Shown here: positions 10,988-21,307 of the stretch, in pieces
Layout of the letters: the number at the start of each line of letters is the position of its first letter
Numbering within the stretch: the first letter of the stretch is position 1
Assembly: GCA_028564925.1 (NCBI GenBank)
Contig: CM053029.1
Span: 190,398,940-190,462,939 of the forward strand
DNA: 64,000 nt
DNA from: Lithobates sylvaticus
Lineage: Eukaryota > Chordata > Amphibia > Anura > Ranidae
Reading direction: 5' to 3'
The notes under the pieces: generated by a model
Database searches by the model: none
Told to the model about the DNA's origin: nothing
Seen by the model: the letters and a program-made list of their open reading frames with translations, nothing else
Position numbers and translations under genes: made by a program

Positions 10988-11250
10988 AAGATGCACCCAG
11001 TCCATCTCAGGTCATCTTATCTACAGTAATTTTGAATTATTTTCCAAATTTTATGTGTATTTCTGAAACTAAATGGTAATTTTGGATTATTCTTTGCACA
11101 AATGACCATGTATCCTTTAGAACGAATTTAATCTTCTCTTGCTATAACCCCTCATGATGAAGCATTGTTAAATGTATATCATTAATTCCCTTTCCCCTTT
11201 TTTCTTTTTCTTTTTTGTATGTAACTATTTATATGATTGTACTTATATGT

Positions 11251-11256
11251 AATAAA
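11251..11256 (+). promoter_or_regulatory. polyadenylation signal of PLE copy B
   Basis: AATAAA lies 118 bases before the end of the repeat arm. The mirrored signal in copy A reads TTTATT at 256-261 on the plus strand. Confidence 0.4.
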
Positions 11257-11539
11257 ACTATTTTGTATTAACAAACAAGTGTTTTGAGCATCGAACTGTG
11301 AGTTAACCCCGACTCTCCTACATCATTATTGCACCGCTATAATCCCTAGTCCACTACCCCCTTTGTTTATACCTTGGCAAGCGACATGTTTGGAGGAAAC
11401 CAGGCAATGCTCATCACCTGGCCAATACCATTCCTACAGTGAAGCATGTAGGTGGCAGCATCATGCTGTGGGGATGTTTTTCAGCGGCAGGAACTGGGAG
11501 ACTAGTCAGGATCAAGGGAAAGATGAATGTACAGAGACA

Positions 11540-12528
11540 AAGCTAATCCGGGAAGACGTTGTTTGACAAAACACATAGGGTGGGGCAAGGACACTGACGT
11601 CACCATGCTAGCCAGGATCGTACTCGCAGCATCGATACTAAGCGCTGATTACCTAGTGTCAGGCGGGACACTTGAAAAATGGGAGTTTGTTATTTTAATG
11701 TTTTAATAAAGTCTTTTAAAATACGTTCTCATACTATGGGAGTCTTCCTTCTTCCATTTTATACATATATATGTGGGACCTGTATGAGATACTTGGAGAG
11801 GACAACCTGCAGTGAAGCATTGTTGTGTATTAAATCAGGAGATTGTTCAGAGGCGCAGTTGCTGGTTTATAATATTACCAGCCATTAACTCTGGAGAGTT
11901 AATTTAGTGTGATTGGTGGAGGATTACACTGGGTGGCACATCCATTAAAGCACAGAATCAATTTCAACAACGGAATCACTGAGATTTACAGTTGTGACAC
12001 TTTTGAACTTCTCTTTTGGATCACGTCATGGACTATTTTTCCTTTGCTATTTTTCTGTTAATGTTTACACATTTAAATTTGATCTTTCAGATTATTGCAC
12101 ATATATTTCATGTTATTATGTATTTTTGATTTTGCATATTTTATGAGCACTCTGCACTTTACAGTATGTATGTAACATTTTGTACTATATTCTATAGAGC
12201 AACTTGCACTTTATTTATGCACAGTTTGCACATTAAGATTTTGTTTAAGAAGTGTTTATAAAATAGGTACACTATAAGACACAATTATTTATTAGTTTTT
12301 ATAGGTTTATGCAGAGGGATTTAAACATTTTGTACCACCTGCCCAACCCTATTAGATTGTAAGCTCTTCTGAACATGGGCCCTCTTAATCCTCTTGTATT
12401 TTATTGTATTATAACTGTATTGTCTCCATTTTTATATTGTAAAGCGCTGCGTAAACTGTTGGCGCTATATAAATCCTGTAATACATAAAATAAAAAAATA
12501 AGACCAGCTCTGCTTTTCTTTGCTTTCT
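11540..12528 (+). mobile_element. retroposed insert with PLE-like and L2-like tail in Tc1
   Basis: The insert is flanked by AATGTACAGAGACA (11526-11539) and AATGTATAGAGCCA (12529-12542), a 14-bp target duplication with two mismatches. Its start has a decayed PLE-like motif (TTTGACAAAACACATAGGG near 11560) and AT-rich sequence like PLE 3' regions. Its end carries the frog tail with TTGTAAGCTCTT, GTAAAGCGCTGCG and GGCGCTATATAAATCC (12356-12478), shared with L2 3' ends. The family of the whole insert is uncertain. Confidence 0.6.
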
Positions 12529-12542
12529 AATGTATAGAGCCA

Positions 12543-12904
12543 TCCTTGATGAAAACCTGTTTCAGAGCTCTTTGGACTTCACACTGGGGCGAAGGTTCAT
12601 CTTCCAACAAGACAACGACCCTAAGCACACAGCCAAGATAACAAAGGAGTGGCTACAGAACAACTCTGTCAATGTCCTTGAGTGGCCCAGCCAGAGCCCA
12701 GACTTGAACCCGATTGAACATCTCTGGAGAGACTTAAAAATGGCTGTACACCGAAGCTCCCCATCCAATCTGATGGAGTTTGAGAGGTCCTGCAAAGAAG
12801 AATGGGAGAAACTCCCCAAAAATCGGTGTGCCAAGCTTGTGGAATCATACTCAAAGAAACTTGAGACTGTAATTGGTGCCAAAGGTGCTTCCACAATGTA
12901 TTGA
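12543..12904 (+). pseudogene. Tc1 transposase, C-terminal fragment
   Basis: The conceptual product has the Tc1 DDE catalytic part: FQQDNDPKHTAK (second Asp) and SPDLNPIEHLWRDLK (Glu), then a C-terminal tail ending GASTMY before a TGA. The N-terminal DNA-binding domain and first Asp are missing from this piece. The enzyme would cut and paste the element at TA sites. As it stands it is a fossil. Confidence 0.88.
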
Positions 12905-13118
12905 GCAAAGGCTGTGAATACTTATGTACATGGGGATTTTTTTCCTTTTTTATTTTTAATAACTTTGCAATGATTTCATACAAACTTCTTTCACGTTGTT
13001 ATTATGTTATTATTGTTTGTAGAACATAAAATAATGAATTTAATCCATTTTGGAATAAGGCTGTAACTTAAAATGTGGAAAAAGTGAAGAGCTGTGAATA
13101 CTTTCCGGACGCACTGTA

Positions 13119-14180
13119 TGTGACAGGGTCACTTTAAAACATGTATTTAGTTGTTTGCACAAAGTTTCACTATTAAGCGTTTCTTTTCTCGTGTACCCCC
13201 ACAGACATTGCTTCTGTATGATTTAAAACGACCCCAGTTTTTTTGCAGCCTGTGAAATGAAAGGCAACCACACACATTAATTCTGGAAAACAACCTTTAT
13301 AATGATACAAGTGAACACAGCTTGATCTTGCTGATAAATATGGTTCAAATTCCTTTAGCCTGTTCTGTCTTAGTTTAAGAGTTAAAAGACATTGACAAAT
13401 ACCCTTCTTGGTTTAAATTACTCAGACACAAAGAGGGGCATTGCTAGTTGACTTTCTACTTTTCTGACCCCTCTACTTTATTCATTTAATTGTTTTCAGT
13501 AGGTTGCATTAAGGTTGCAGTTTAACCCTTTCTGTACTAACAGGGCAATTTTTAGATTTCTGAAAACAAACACTTTCCATAAAAAAAAGATGATAGAGTT
13601 AAACCATATACAATTCTTGGGAGGACTGGGTTAAGGCATTTCTGACTTGTACGGCAATTTAATGGTAGCCATAAAACAAACAAAAATACAGGCAGGCATA
13701 CTTGTATAATTATGAGCAATGGTATAAGGCAGTGATATTAAGTAGGCAGACATCTACAATTTTAGATTATAACGTAAAACTGCAATGCAATGAGGGGAGC
13801 CATGTTGCCTCCAGATGGGCAATCTGCAAGTGCAGTCAGAAGCTCAATTATTTGGTGCTTGGATGTTTAGTCAATGGAAAATTTAGACAAGGGATTTAAT
13901 CAATACAAAGGTTTACAAGACTGAAAGAGGTAAATCTAATTTAATAGTAATAAAAGAAAATCAATGGTTGCAGCAGTAGCATTTTTACAATGCACTATTT
14001 TATTATAGCATACATCCTGCACAGTGCCAATTTATGGAACTGTGTTTGCTGCAGGTTACTGTTTTTTGTCTATAGCAAACGGTGGCATCCTGGTGAATGA
14101 GTATACACTTAATTGTAAAACAGTCCCAGAAAGAAATATTACTAAATTAAGTCATACCTGTAAAAGAATGGATGTGGGCA
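13119..14180. other. no gene or clear repeat seen
   Basis: This is AT-rich sequence after the Tc1 right end. Short open frames (for example near 13702-13899) have no recognisable motif and no codon pattern that I trust. Confidence 0.4.
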
Positions 14181-14341
14181 AGGAGGGTGATTGGTGTGGC
14201 AGTTGATAGATGGGGGGGGGGGCAATTACTAGAACCAATCCCTTGTATGGCTCTCTCTGCAGCAGCTGAAAGCTGGCTTCTTCCCCTTTTGTTGTCTTTC
14301 AGCTGCAGCAGCGAGAGCCATACAGGTAATCTGTTCCAGTA

Positions 14342-15234
14342 CAGGGGGTCCCCTACTTACAAACATCCCACTTACAAACGACTCCTACTTACAAACGGAG
14401 GGAGACAACAGGAAGTGAGAGGAAAACCACCCCTAGGAAGGGAAATTCACTCCTGTAAGAGTTAATATGGGAAAAAGGTGTCTCCACTGATGCTTTATCA
14501 CCAGTCCATGTTTCCCTAACAACCCACAATTTTCAAAATCCAATTGTCATTGGGACAGAAGGTGAGGTGAAATCTTCTGAACAGGTGCACAGACAGCAAA
14601 ACAAATGTTACAGGGGTGATAACCCTTCCCTATGTTCTCCAAAAAGCTTAAAAATAGATTTTTTGGCTGGAGCTACACTTAAAAAATTTACTTGTTCCGA
14701 CTTACAAACAGATTCAACTTAAAGGGGGATTCCACCCTAAAGTGGAACTCCCGCTTTTCGGAACCCTCCCCCCCTCCGGTGTCACATTTGGCACCTTTCA
14801 GGGGGGGGGGGGTGCAGATACCTGTCTAAGACAGGTATCTGCACCTACTTCCAGGCATAAACTCCCACGGGAGTTTACGTCACTTCCTGTCCTGGCGCGC
14901 TGTCTGCCGGGACACACACGTGTCCCGGCAGACAGCGCTGAACATTCTCATTGCGCCGCGCGACTCGCGCATGCGCAGTAGGGAATCGGAAAGTGAAGCC
15001 ACTTCCTGATTCCCTCACCGAGAATGGTGCCGGCTACAGCAGAGAGCCGAGCGATCGATCGGCCTCTGCTGCCGACACCGCTGGACCCTGGAACAGGTAA
15101 GTGTCCATTTTTTAAAAGTCAACAGCTGCAGTATTTGTAGCTGCTGGCTTTTAAAAATTTTTTTTTTTCAGTACAGTCCCGCTTTAAGAACAAACCTACA
15201 GTCCCTATCTCGTTTGTAACCCGGGGACCCCCTG
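14342..15234. mobile_element. TA-flanked MITE (Tc1/mariner type) with nested element
   Basis: The left terminal repeat is CAGGGGGTCCCCTACTTAC and the right end reads GTAACCCGGGGACCCCCTG, with TA on both sides (14340-14341, 15235-15236). A second copy of the family lies at 38882-39193. The TTAA MITE 14719-15187 is inserted inside. Confidence 0.8.
14719..15187 (+). mobile_element. TTAA-flanked MITE (piggyBac or Kolobok type)
   Basis: TTAA stands at both ends (14719-14722, 15184-15187). The terminal repeats are imperfect: TTAAAGGGGGATTCC at the left, GGACTG...CTTTAA-like at the right. A hairpin CAGATACCTGTC/GACAGGTATCTG lies at 14815-14842. Relatives lie at 32258-32386, 44414-44740 and 58515-58853. 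Confidence 0.78.
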
Positions 15235-15270
15235 TAATTGCCCCCTCACCACACCGATCACCCTCCCTGT

Positions 15271-16089
15271 GCACCATACATTGCCCAGGCGCCCTGTGTG
15301 CCCCCCCACCCCTACAGTAATGCTTACTTACTCTCCTTCCTGTCGGAAGCTGCAAGCACACATTAGCACACAAGATGGAGAGTGGGGAAGGGTCAGGTAA
15401 ATATGTCATATTTACCAGCCCCTTCCTTCCCTGAATGAACACAATGAGTGATCGGTACTGATCGCTCACTGTATTCATTCATAACTGAAGCATTGACTTC
15501 ATTAGGGGGCCCGTGGTTTCTAACAGCAGCCCTGCATGTGTGCAGATTTGTTTGGGGCATACATCCCCGAGAAAAAGGAGGCCCATTGTGCCCTGTCACA
15601 CACTGCAGATAGAGAGTAATCCATCCTATTTTGTCTGCAGCACTTGATCCACTGCTGTTTTAATCCTCCTGTCATTGTTAAAGCTGAGAGGGAGCCAAAT
15701 GGTCACACAAGGCAATTAACCCCGCAACCACCGAGCACCTTTATTGTACTATGTAACCTGCGGGCACGAAAACCACACCCAATTTTTGCAGTGACGCGCT
15801 GCATGCACCGCACACTCTACACTAGTTCCTCTGCAAGGAGGGCCCAAGTTATGATCTTGCACACAGGCCCACTGCTTATATAAAACCCTCTGCACAGCTC
15901 TCACTGGTTCCTCCTCCTGATCCTCATGCCATTGCTGTCTCCTGTAGCAGGTGGAGATCAGCAAGAGAAACCTGTTCACAATAGAACCACAGCACGCAGT
16001 GAGGAGTGTTGGATGCTGAAGATTCTCCAACTGGTTTAGCTCTGCCAGAGAAAAAAGATTAATTTTACCAGCTGTGGGACTAGGTATTA
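15271..16089. other. no gene seen; weak dispersed repeat
   Basis: 15350-15560 resembles part of the repeat at 62960-63372 (AACTGAAGCAT and a TGATCGCTCACTG-type stretch), as a diverged copy. I see no exon or RNA gene in the rest. Confidence 0.35.
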
Positions 16090-16534
16090 TTAAAGATGAA
16101 GTTCAATCTGCATATACTTTTCCAGCCCTGGTTCCTCCTTTTCCCCCTCTATAATGAAACTGTTAAATAAAACCTGTTTTCATTACATACCTTATTTTAG
16201 ACCCAGTGACATCATCTCTAGGTTTTTTGTGCTTATCTATACAATGCAGCCAGATCATGTTTAGTGGAAGGGACTAGTGGGATGCTGTACATATCTTCCT
16301 AAAAGCAGGAAGCTGTGGTAACACCCACAAGTGACGGGCCAGGGACAGTAAGGCTGGGGAGCAAAGGGGTAGATGATGCTGAATGTCCTCCAGGCAGGAA
16401 ATGAGGCAGGCTCTATCTGACTTGCTGCAGCTTTTAATGCACACTGTGAGAAGCTTAGTGCGCAGTGAAATAAGAATAAGCAATTGTGGGAAAGTTCCCC
16501 CGAGGGTTTTTTTTAGCAGCAAGGTAAGTAATTA

Positions 16535-17180
16535 GAGAGTAAATTATTTTAGAAAAATAAATTCTTTATTGAAATTTACATGTAATATTCTCATGGCAGT
16601 TAAAATATGAGCTCTGGTAGGAGAATAAAACCCATTCCAAATATAAAAAGTGCAAACACAGAATTATACATAGCATTACATGTCAGAATATCTATTGTAT
16701 AAAATTACTGACGCGTTTCGACTCGTGCAATTAGGGTCTTCTTCAGAGGATTGGTTTGCAAGTGGGAGGTGTATTTGGGAAAAACCTCCTAACCACGATT
16801 CCTTTAAAAGCTGTCAGATGATCCCGCGTTCTCCACAGCCAGACAGTACCCCGAGGGAAGATGTCACTCCACTGAGTACGGCTTACAAGAAGTCACATGT
16901 TCGGACACCCCCTAGGGGCGTGCCAGGTTGGGTGGTCAGCACCTTACTAGTGGGATGATAGGAACACTATCCAAGACGTAGTAATTAGCCAGAAACAGGT
17001 TCACATAGAAAGTCTGTGTAGACAGAAAAGGAACCAACGAATTTCGGGGATGTTGGAGAAAGTCTGACCGTCCTAGTGGGATGTAGGGGATCATCTTCCA
17101 ACATTGTATTATTTGGGGTGTGCAGCACCACTATCTCTCCCAATATGTGTCTTTCCCATGCTAAGAATAAGCAGTTACCA
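16535..17180 (-). mobile_element. PLE 3' fragment inside the TTAA element
   Basis: On the plus strand it begins with a reversed polyadenylation-like stretch (AATTCTTTATTGAAATTTAC) and carries a hammerhead-like core at 16711-16746. This fits a 5'-truncated PLE copy read on the minus strand. No coding part remains. The left and right limits are approximate. Confidence 0.5.
16709..16755 (-). ncRNA. hammerhead-like motif, decayed stem I
   Basis: Read on the minus strand: CTGAAGA (16746-16740), an extra A, a stem II of GAC with GTC, then GAAA and ACGCGTC. This fits CUGANGA...GAAA...GUC with the PLE-type short stem III ACGCGT. Stem I pairs for only a couple of bases, so self-cleavage is doubtful. 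Confidence 0.5.
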
Positions 17181-18064
17181 TAATGGAGAGGAGCCTTCAT
17201 AACTGTGGAAGATGAAGAGTTCAGCTTTAAGTATTATTATTTTATTTTTACAGGTAGCTTTATTTATTTTTGAGTAAGTGGTGGCCTAACAGAGGTAGAA
17301 ATATCGGCCTGGCTAAGCTTTTACTACGATTCAATAATACTTTGCATTCATTGCATCAACAGAGACATCACCAAAAAAATGTCTAGAACAGGCCTTTTTT
17401 GCATATATATCTATAAATGAAAAATATATCCCCTAAGTTTTGTAACTCTGACCATCACATCAACTGGACATCAACTTGCAAAAATATGGGCATTAAAATT
17501 AAGATTTACACCCACTCTCCTCATGCCATCAAAAGAGCGTTTGTGAGGCACTGTTAATTTTGACATCAAATTTTTATTTAGTTTTAGTCATGGTCTTTTT
17601 ACTAAAATGCCATTATAGTTTTAGTCATATTTTAGTCATCTGAATTGTTTTTGTTTTAGTCGACTAAATATTCCAGTACCCACCTGAACTTCCGCTTTTC
17701 TCAGAGCTCCGCCTGTCTGTTAAAGCCCCAGCCCCCTGACACTATCGGCAAGCTGTATTGGCTGAGAGTTGCAGGCTCCCGCTGTCTGCCTGGCTGCTGC
17801 CTGGGAGTTCTGGAACAATGCCCTGTAAACCACAGAAGAGGAACTCAGATTCGTGTCTGTCTATACTGCACCCTGCCCTGTGCACACCCTCACTCCCATT
17901 TACTTCCCCATACCCACTTGCAGTCTGACATTACAGCCAATAGAGTTTACAGTTTTTTGTTTTTCTTTTATATGTTGCACTTCTGTTTGTCAAAAAGCAA
18001 ATTTTTGTTTATAAAGACATATAGCACAACTGCCAAACCTGTGTCTGTAGTGCATGTTCAAACC

Positions 18065-18508
18065 TTAAAGTGGTTGTAAACCCTTACAAACCACTTTGAC
18101 CTACAGGTAAGCCTAGATTAAGGCTTACCTGTAGGTCCAATAAATATCTCCTAAACCTACATAGGAGATATTTAGAAAAAAAAACAGGCATCGCTGTCTA
18201 CGGCGCATGCGCCGTAGACAGCAGCGCACTGCGCATGCCGAGATCACGGCCATATGCCGCTTTCGTGCGCATGCGCGGGAGTGACGTCATCGTCGCTCCA
18301 GCTAATGACAGCGCTGGAGCAGCGAGACCCGGAAGTCACTCCGGGCTTGATGGCGGCGCAGAAGGTCGTGGATGAGGGTCGCTTCGGGGGCTTCGTTCTC
18401 AGGTAAGTTATTCATAATGAGCTAGTATGCTATGCATACTAGCTCATTATGCCTTTGCCTTGCAGGTTCCGTTTTTTTTTTTTGGAGGAGGCTTTACTTC
18501 CTCTTTAA
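18065..18508. mobile_element. TTAA-flanked MITE (type AGGAAGTAAA)
   Basis: TTAA at both ends (18065-18068, 18505-18508). Terminal repeats TTAAAGTGGTTGTAAA and, inverted, TTAAAGAGGAAGTAAA. Internal hairpins include CCTACAGGTAAGCC/GGCTTACCTGTAGG (18101-18136) and CTACGGCGCATGCGCCGTAG (18198-18217). Confidence 0.75.
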
Positions 18509-18606
18509 TACTATAAATAATAACATGTTATTCGATTTTTACTCCCGGAGTATATAATGAGTTTGGAAATTCTAGAGAAGTGCTTAAATAATGCATTACA
18601 ATTTAA

Positions 18607-19076
18607 TTAAAGTGATATTAAAGGCAAGTTTAGCAAAAATAAATAAATAAACATGTTATACTTACCTGCTCTGTGTAGTGGTTTTGCACAGAGCAGCCTG
18701 GATCCTCCTCTTCTCGGTTCCAGAGCTGGCACTCCTGGCCCCTCCATCCTGCCAAGTGCCCCCAGAGCAAACAGCACGCTTGGGGGGCACCCAAGCTAGC
18801 TCGCTCCTGAGCCACTGCTCTGTGTGTCCATTCAGACACAGAATCCCCTGACCCTGTCTCTATTGGCTCACTAACTGTGATTGACAGCAGTGGGAGCCAA
18901 TGACCCAGCCAATGAGGAGGGGGGAGTTCGTCTTGTAGCTCTTGTGCACATCGTTGGATCACCATGGGTAAGTGTTAGGGGGGGGGGGGGGGGCTGCTGC
19001 ACACAGAAGGTTTTTTTGGATTCATGCATAGAATGCATGAAGGTAAAAAATCTTGAGTCTTTAGAACCACTTTTAA
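18607..19076. mobile_element. TTAA-flanked MITE (type AGTGATATTAAA)
   Basis: The left end is TTAAAGTGATATTAAAGGC. The right end inverted is TTAAAAGTGGTTCTAAAGAC, with TTAA at 19073-19076. The body includes a palindromic CTCTGTG region and a G-run (18978-18992). A related copy lies at 49740-50636. Confidence 0.72.
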
Positions 19077-19434
19077 CACATTCAATTTTAGTCATGAAAA
19101 AATTTTCAGCATCAAAATAACACTGTCGTGAGGTCAAGTACCATAGTTGAATGAGAAGACCTTGCAAATAATCGGCATTCCAATTTATCCCAAAAGTGTT
19201 CAGTAGGCTTGAGGTCAGGGCATTATGCGCTCCACTTAAGTTCCTCCATGACAAATTCATCAAACATGTCTTTATGGAAATGGCTTTGTGCATAAGGTCA
19301 TAACAGAAAAGCATCTTACCCAAATTGTTGCTACAAGGTTGGAAGTGCATTTGTCTATAATGTCTTTGTATGCTGTATCAATACCAGTACCCTTTAATGA
19401 TATTTGGAGGGTTGTGCACACACTTTTACATATA

Positions 19435-19834
19435 CAGTGGAACCTTGGATTATGAGCATAATCAGTTCCAGGAGAATGCTTGTAATCCAAAGCACTCGCA
19501 TATCAAAGCGAGTTTCCCCATAGAAGTCAATGGAAACGAAGATAATTCGTTCCACATTGACTTCTATTGCATGCAATACCGCAGGTGGCCAGAGGTGGGG
19601 GGCACCAGAGAGACTTGAAAATACTCGGAGACCGCTCGGATGCACTCGGAAAGGCTCGGAAACACTCGGGAACAGAGTATTTCCAAATGTTTGCGAGTGT
19701 CTGCGAGTTCTTCCGAGCAGCTCTGAGTGTCACCGGCGAGACAACACTCGCAAGTCAAGATTTAAAAAAAAAAATAATAGCTCGTATTGCGAAGCGCTTG
19801 TTAGCCACGTTACTCGCAATCAGAGGTTCCACTG
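19435..19834. mobile_element. TA-flanked MITE (pogo/Tigger-like ends)
   Basis: CAGTGGAACCTTGGATTATG at the left and the inverse CAGTGGAACCTCTGATTGCG at the right, each bordered by TA (19433-19434, 19835-19836). The terminal repeats are a good match over about 13 bases. Confidence 0.75.
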
Positions 19835-19881
19835 TATAATGTATGTGCGACGGTAGGTGTCCACGCAGTTTCGGCCATGTA

Positions 19882-20775
19882 CTGTAATTAGTAAGGGCTG
19901 GTTCACATCAGACATATTGGGCTCTGCTTGGAAGCCTTGCCCAGCCCAGTCTCAGCACATACCTAGGGCAAAAACCTTTGTTCCCTATCATGGCAGACCA
20001 CAGCAGTTTATTTATGTTACTTTGTATTAAGGTTTCCAAGTACCAGAACTGTGGAAGGGCCCACATACTGTGCTGTACCTCACCAACCGTGGCTCTGATC
20101 CTTCAAGTGAAACATAGCACACAGCAAATACACAACTGCAAACCTGTAATAATTCTGCTCCTTCACAAAACAAGGATGGAAGATGCTGCCTATTTTCATC
20201 TAATCAGGAGAGGAGACATAAAACTACTAAGAAATGTGCCTGTCTCTCATAAAGTGAAATTATAGCGTATGAGGTATATTTCTCATGCAGCTGCACAAGG
20301 AAAAAAAAAAAAAAAACTTTCAGTCCATTCTCATTGCTTCCAATGAGAAACAGCTGAGCACCTAAGTATAGAGCCGGGCAAAATGAGGCCTCATTAGCAC
20401 CAGCTCCTTGTGGAAATGACCCAGGCGGATGGAGTCAAGCCCAGCAGATGGGGTGGAGGGCTGAGGGAGCAGGCCAGCTTTTAAACGTTCATTAGCTCGT
20501 CGCTTTTGGCATCTCTCCTGAATTCCAGACAGGTTAACGTGAAAGTGCTCCACTTGCTGCTTCTGAATTGGATAAATATGTGCATTAAATGTCAGTGGAG
20601 AACAGGTCGAGGTAAGGTCTGCTGGAGAAACTGGAAGAAATATGGAGTAAAAAATAAAACAAAACCTGTGGGTATTTGCTTGATGCTAAATGTGGATTCA
20701 GGGCTCAGTGTTGGTATGGAGGATGCTCTGATGTTTAATAAAATCTGCATCCTATCTCTGAGATTATGTAAACCC
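19882..20775. other. no gene or clear repeat seen
   Basis: Mixed-composition sequence with an A-run at 20300-20316. The short frames present have no motif that I recognise. Confidence 0.35.
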
Positions 20776-21307
20776 TAATGCCGCGTACACACGTTCGGAC
20801 TTTGTCCGCCGGACCTAGTCCGGCGGACAATCCGCCGGACTTTCCGAGGGGGAACTTGCCCACACACGCCCGGACTTCTGAGCGTGTGACTTGCCCACAC
20901 ACGCCCGAACTTCTCCGGCGGACAATCCGCGGGGAAAAAGTCCGCGGGACTTTTGAAAATGAACGGACTTGCCCACACACGGAGCAGTCCGTTCATTTAG
21001 AACGTAACTGCAGGTAGACGGAGCTAGCGAAGGCAGTGAATGCCGCCGCGCTAGCCCCGTCACCTGGCATGGATTTAAAGGGTCCCCCCAAATCCATCTC
21101 AGACCCTTATCCGAGCACGCAGCCCGGCAGGCCAGGAAAGGGGTGAGGACGAGCGAGCGCCCCCCTCCTGAGCCGTACCAGGCCGCGTGCCCTCAACATG
21201 GGGGGTGCCCTGGGGAAAGGGGGGCCGTGCGGCTCCCCCACCCCAAAGCACCTTGTCCCCATGTTGATGAGGACAAGGGCCTCTTCCCGACAACCCTGGC
21301 CGTTGGT

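Larger units (their letters stand above)
6325..11374 (+). mobile_element. Penelope-like retroelement, copy B
   Basis: This is the plus-strand partner of copy A. Sense order: 5' coding remnants with several stops (about 6060-6590), the reverse transcriptase/endonuclease frame in two pieces (6640-7989 and 8030-9013), promoter-like block (9660-9945), hammerhead (10931-10987), polyadenylation signal AATAAA (11251-11256) and the end near 11374, where the arm homology stops at TTATACCTT. It abuts a Tc1 remnant directly, which suggests it landed in, or recombined with, that transposon. Confidence 0.88.
11375..13116 (+). mobile_element. Tc1 transposon remnant, split by an insert
   Basis: Two Tc1 pieces remain. 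11375-11539 encodes the middle of a Tc1 transposase (conceptual residues [12 protein letters not shown]). 12543-13116 encodes the end of the protein and the right terminal repeat, ending in TCCGGACGCACTG, followed by the TA target at 13117-13118. The 5' end is missing where PLE copy B ends. The insert 11540-12528 lies between the pieces. Confidence 0.85.
14181..15270. repeat. inverted repeat interrupted by a MITE
   Basis: GGAGGGTGATTGGTGTGG (from about 14184) is matched in reverse on the far side by CCACACCGATCACCCTCC (about 15251-15268). Inside the left arm, a second pair (TGTATGGCTCTC... and ...GAGAGCCATACAG, 14244-14325) forms a hairpin around GCAGCAGCTGAAAG. The TA MITE 14342-15234 sits between the arms. 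Confidence 0.55.
16090..17230 (+). mobile_element. TTAA-flanked element interrupted by a PLE fragment
   Basis: The left end is TTAAAGATGAAGTTCAATC (from 16090). The right end is the inverse of TTAAAGCTGAACTC, with TTAA at 17227-17230. The left internal part (16170-16510) is related to 48520-49110, sharing GGGCCAGGGACAGTAAG and CTATCTGACTTGCTGCAGC. A PLE 3' fragment with a hammerhead-like motif lies at about 16535-17180. Confidence 0.6.
17549..19125. mobile_element. hAT-type non-autonomous element with 8-bp target duplication
   Basis: The element runs from CACTGTTAATTTTGA to TTTTGATGCTGAAAA-type inverse ending AATAACACTG. It is flanked by TTGTGAGG (17541-17548) and TCGTGAGG (19126-19133), an 8-bp duplication with one mismatch. 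Runs of TTTTAGTC near both ends fit this MITE type. Two TTAA MITEs are inserted inside. Confidence 0.72.
17427..19879. mobile_element. TA-flanked Tc1/mariner-like element, outer shell of a nest
   Basis: The left end (about 17427, after TATA) reads CTGACCATCACATC a little inside, and the right end reads GTAGGTGTCCAC...GGCCATG followed by TA (19880-19881). The internal stretch 19134-19434 matches the intact relative at 55127-55673 (shared CATTTGTGAGG-type target, ATGTCTTTGTATGCTGTA). The shell is split by the hAT element 17549-19125 and the MITE 19435-19834. Confidence 0.68.

Noticed and set aside
18881-19350. Long minus-strand frame of 159 codons
   Set aside because: It runs across the border of a hAT element, a TTAA MITE and a Tc1-like shell, so it is chance.
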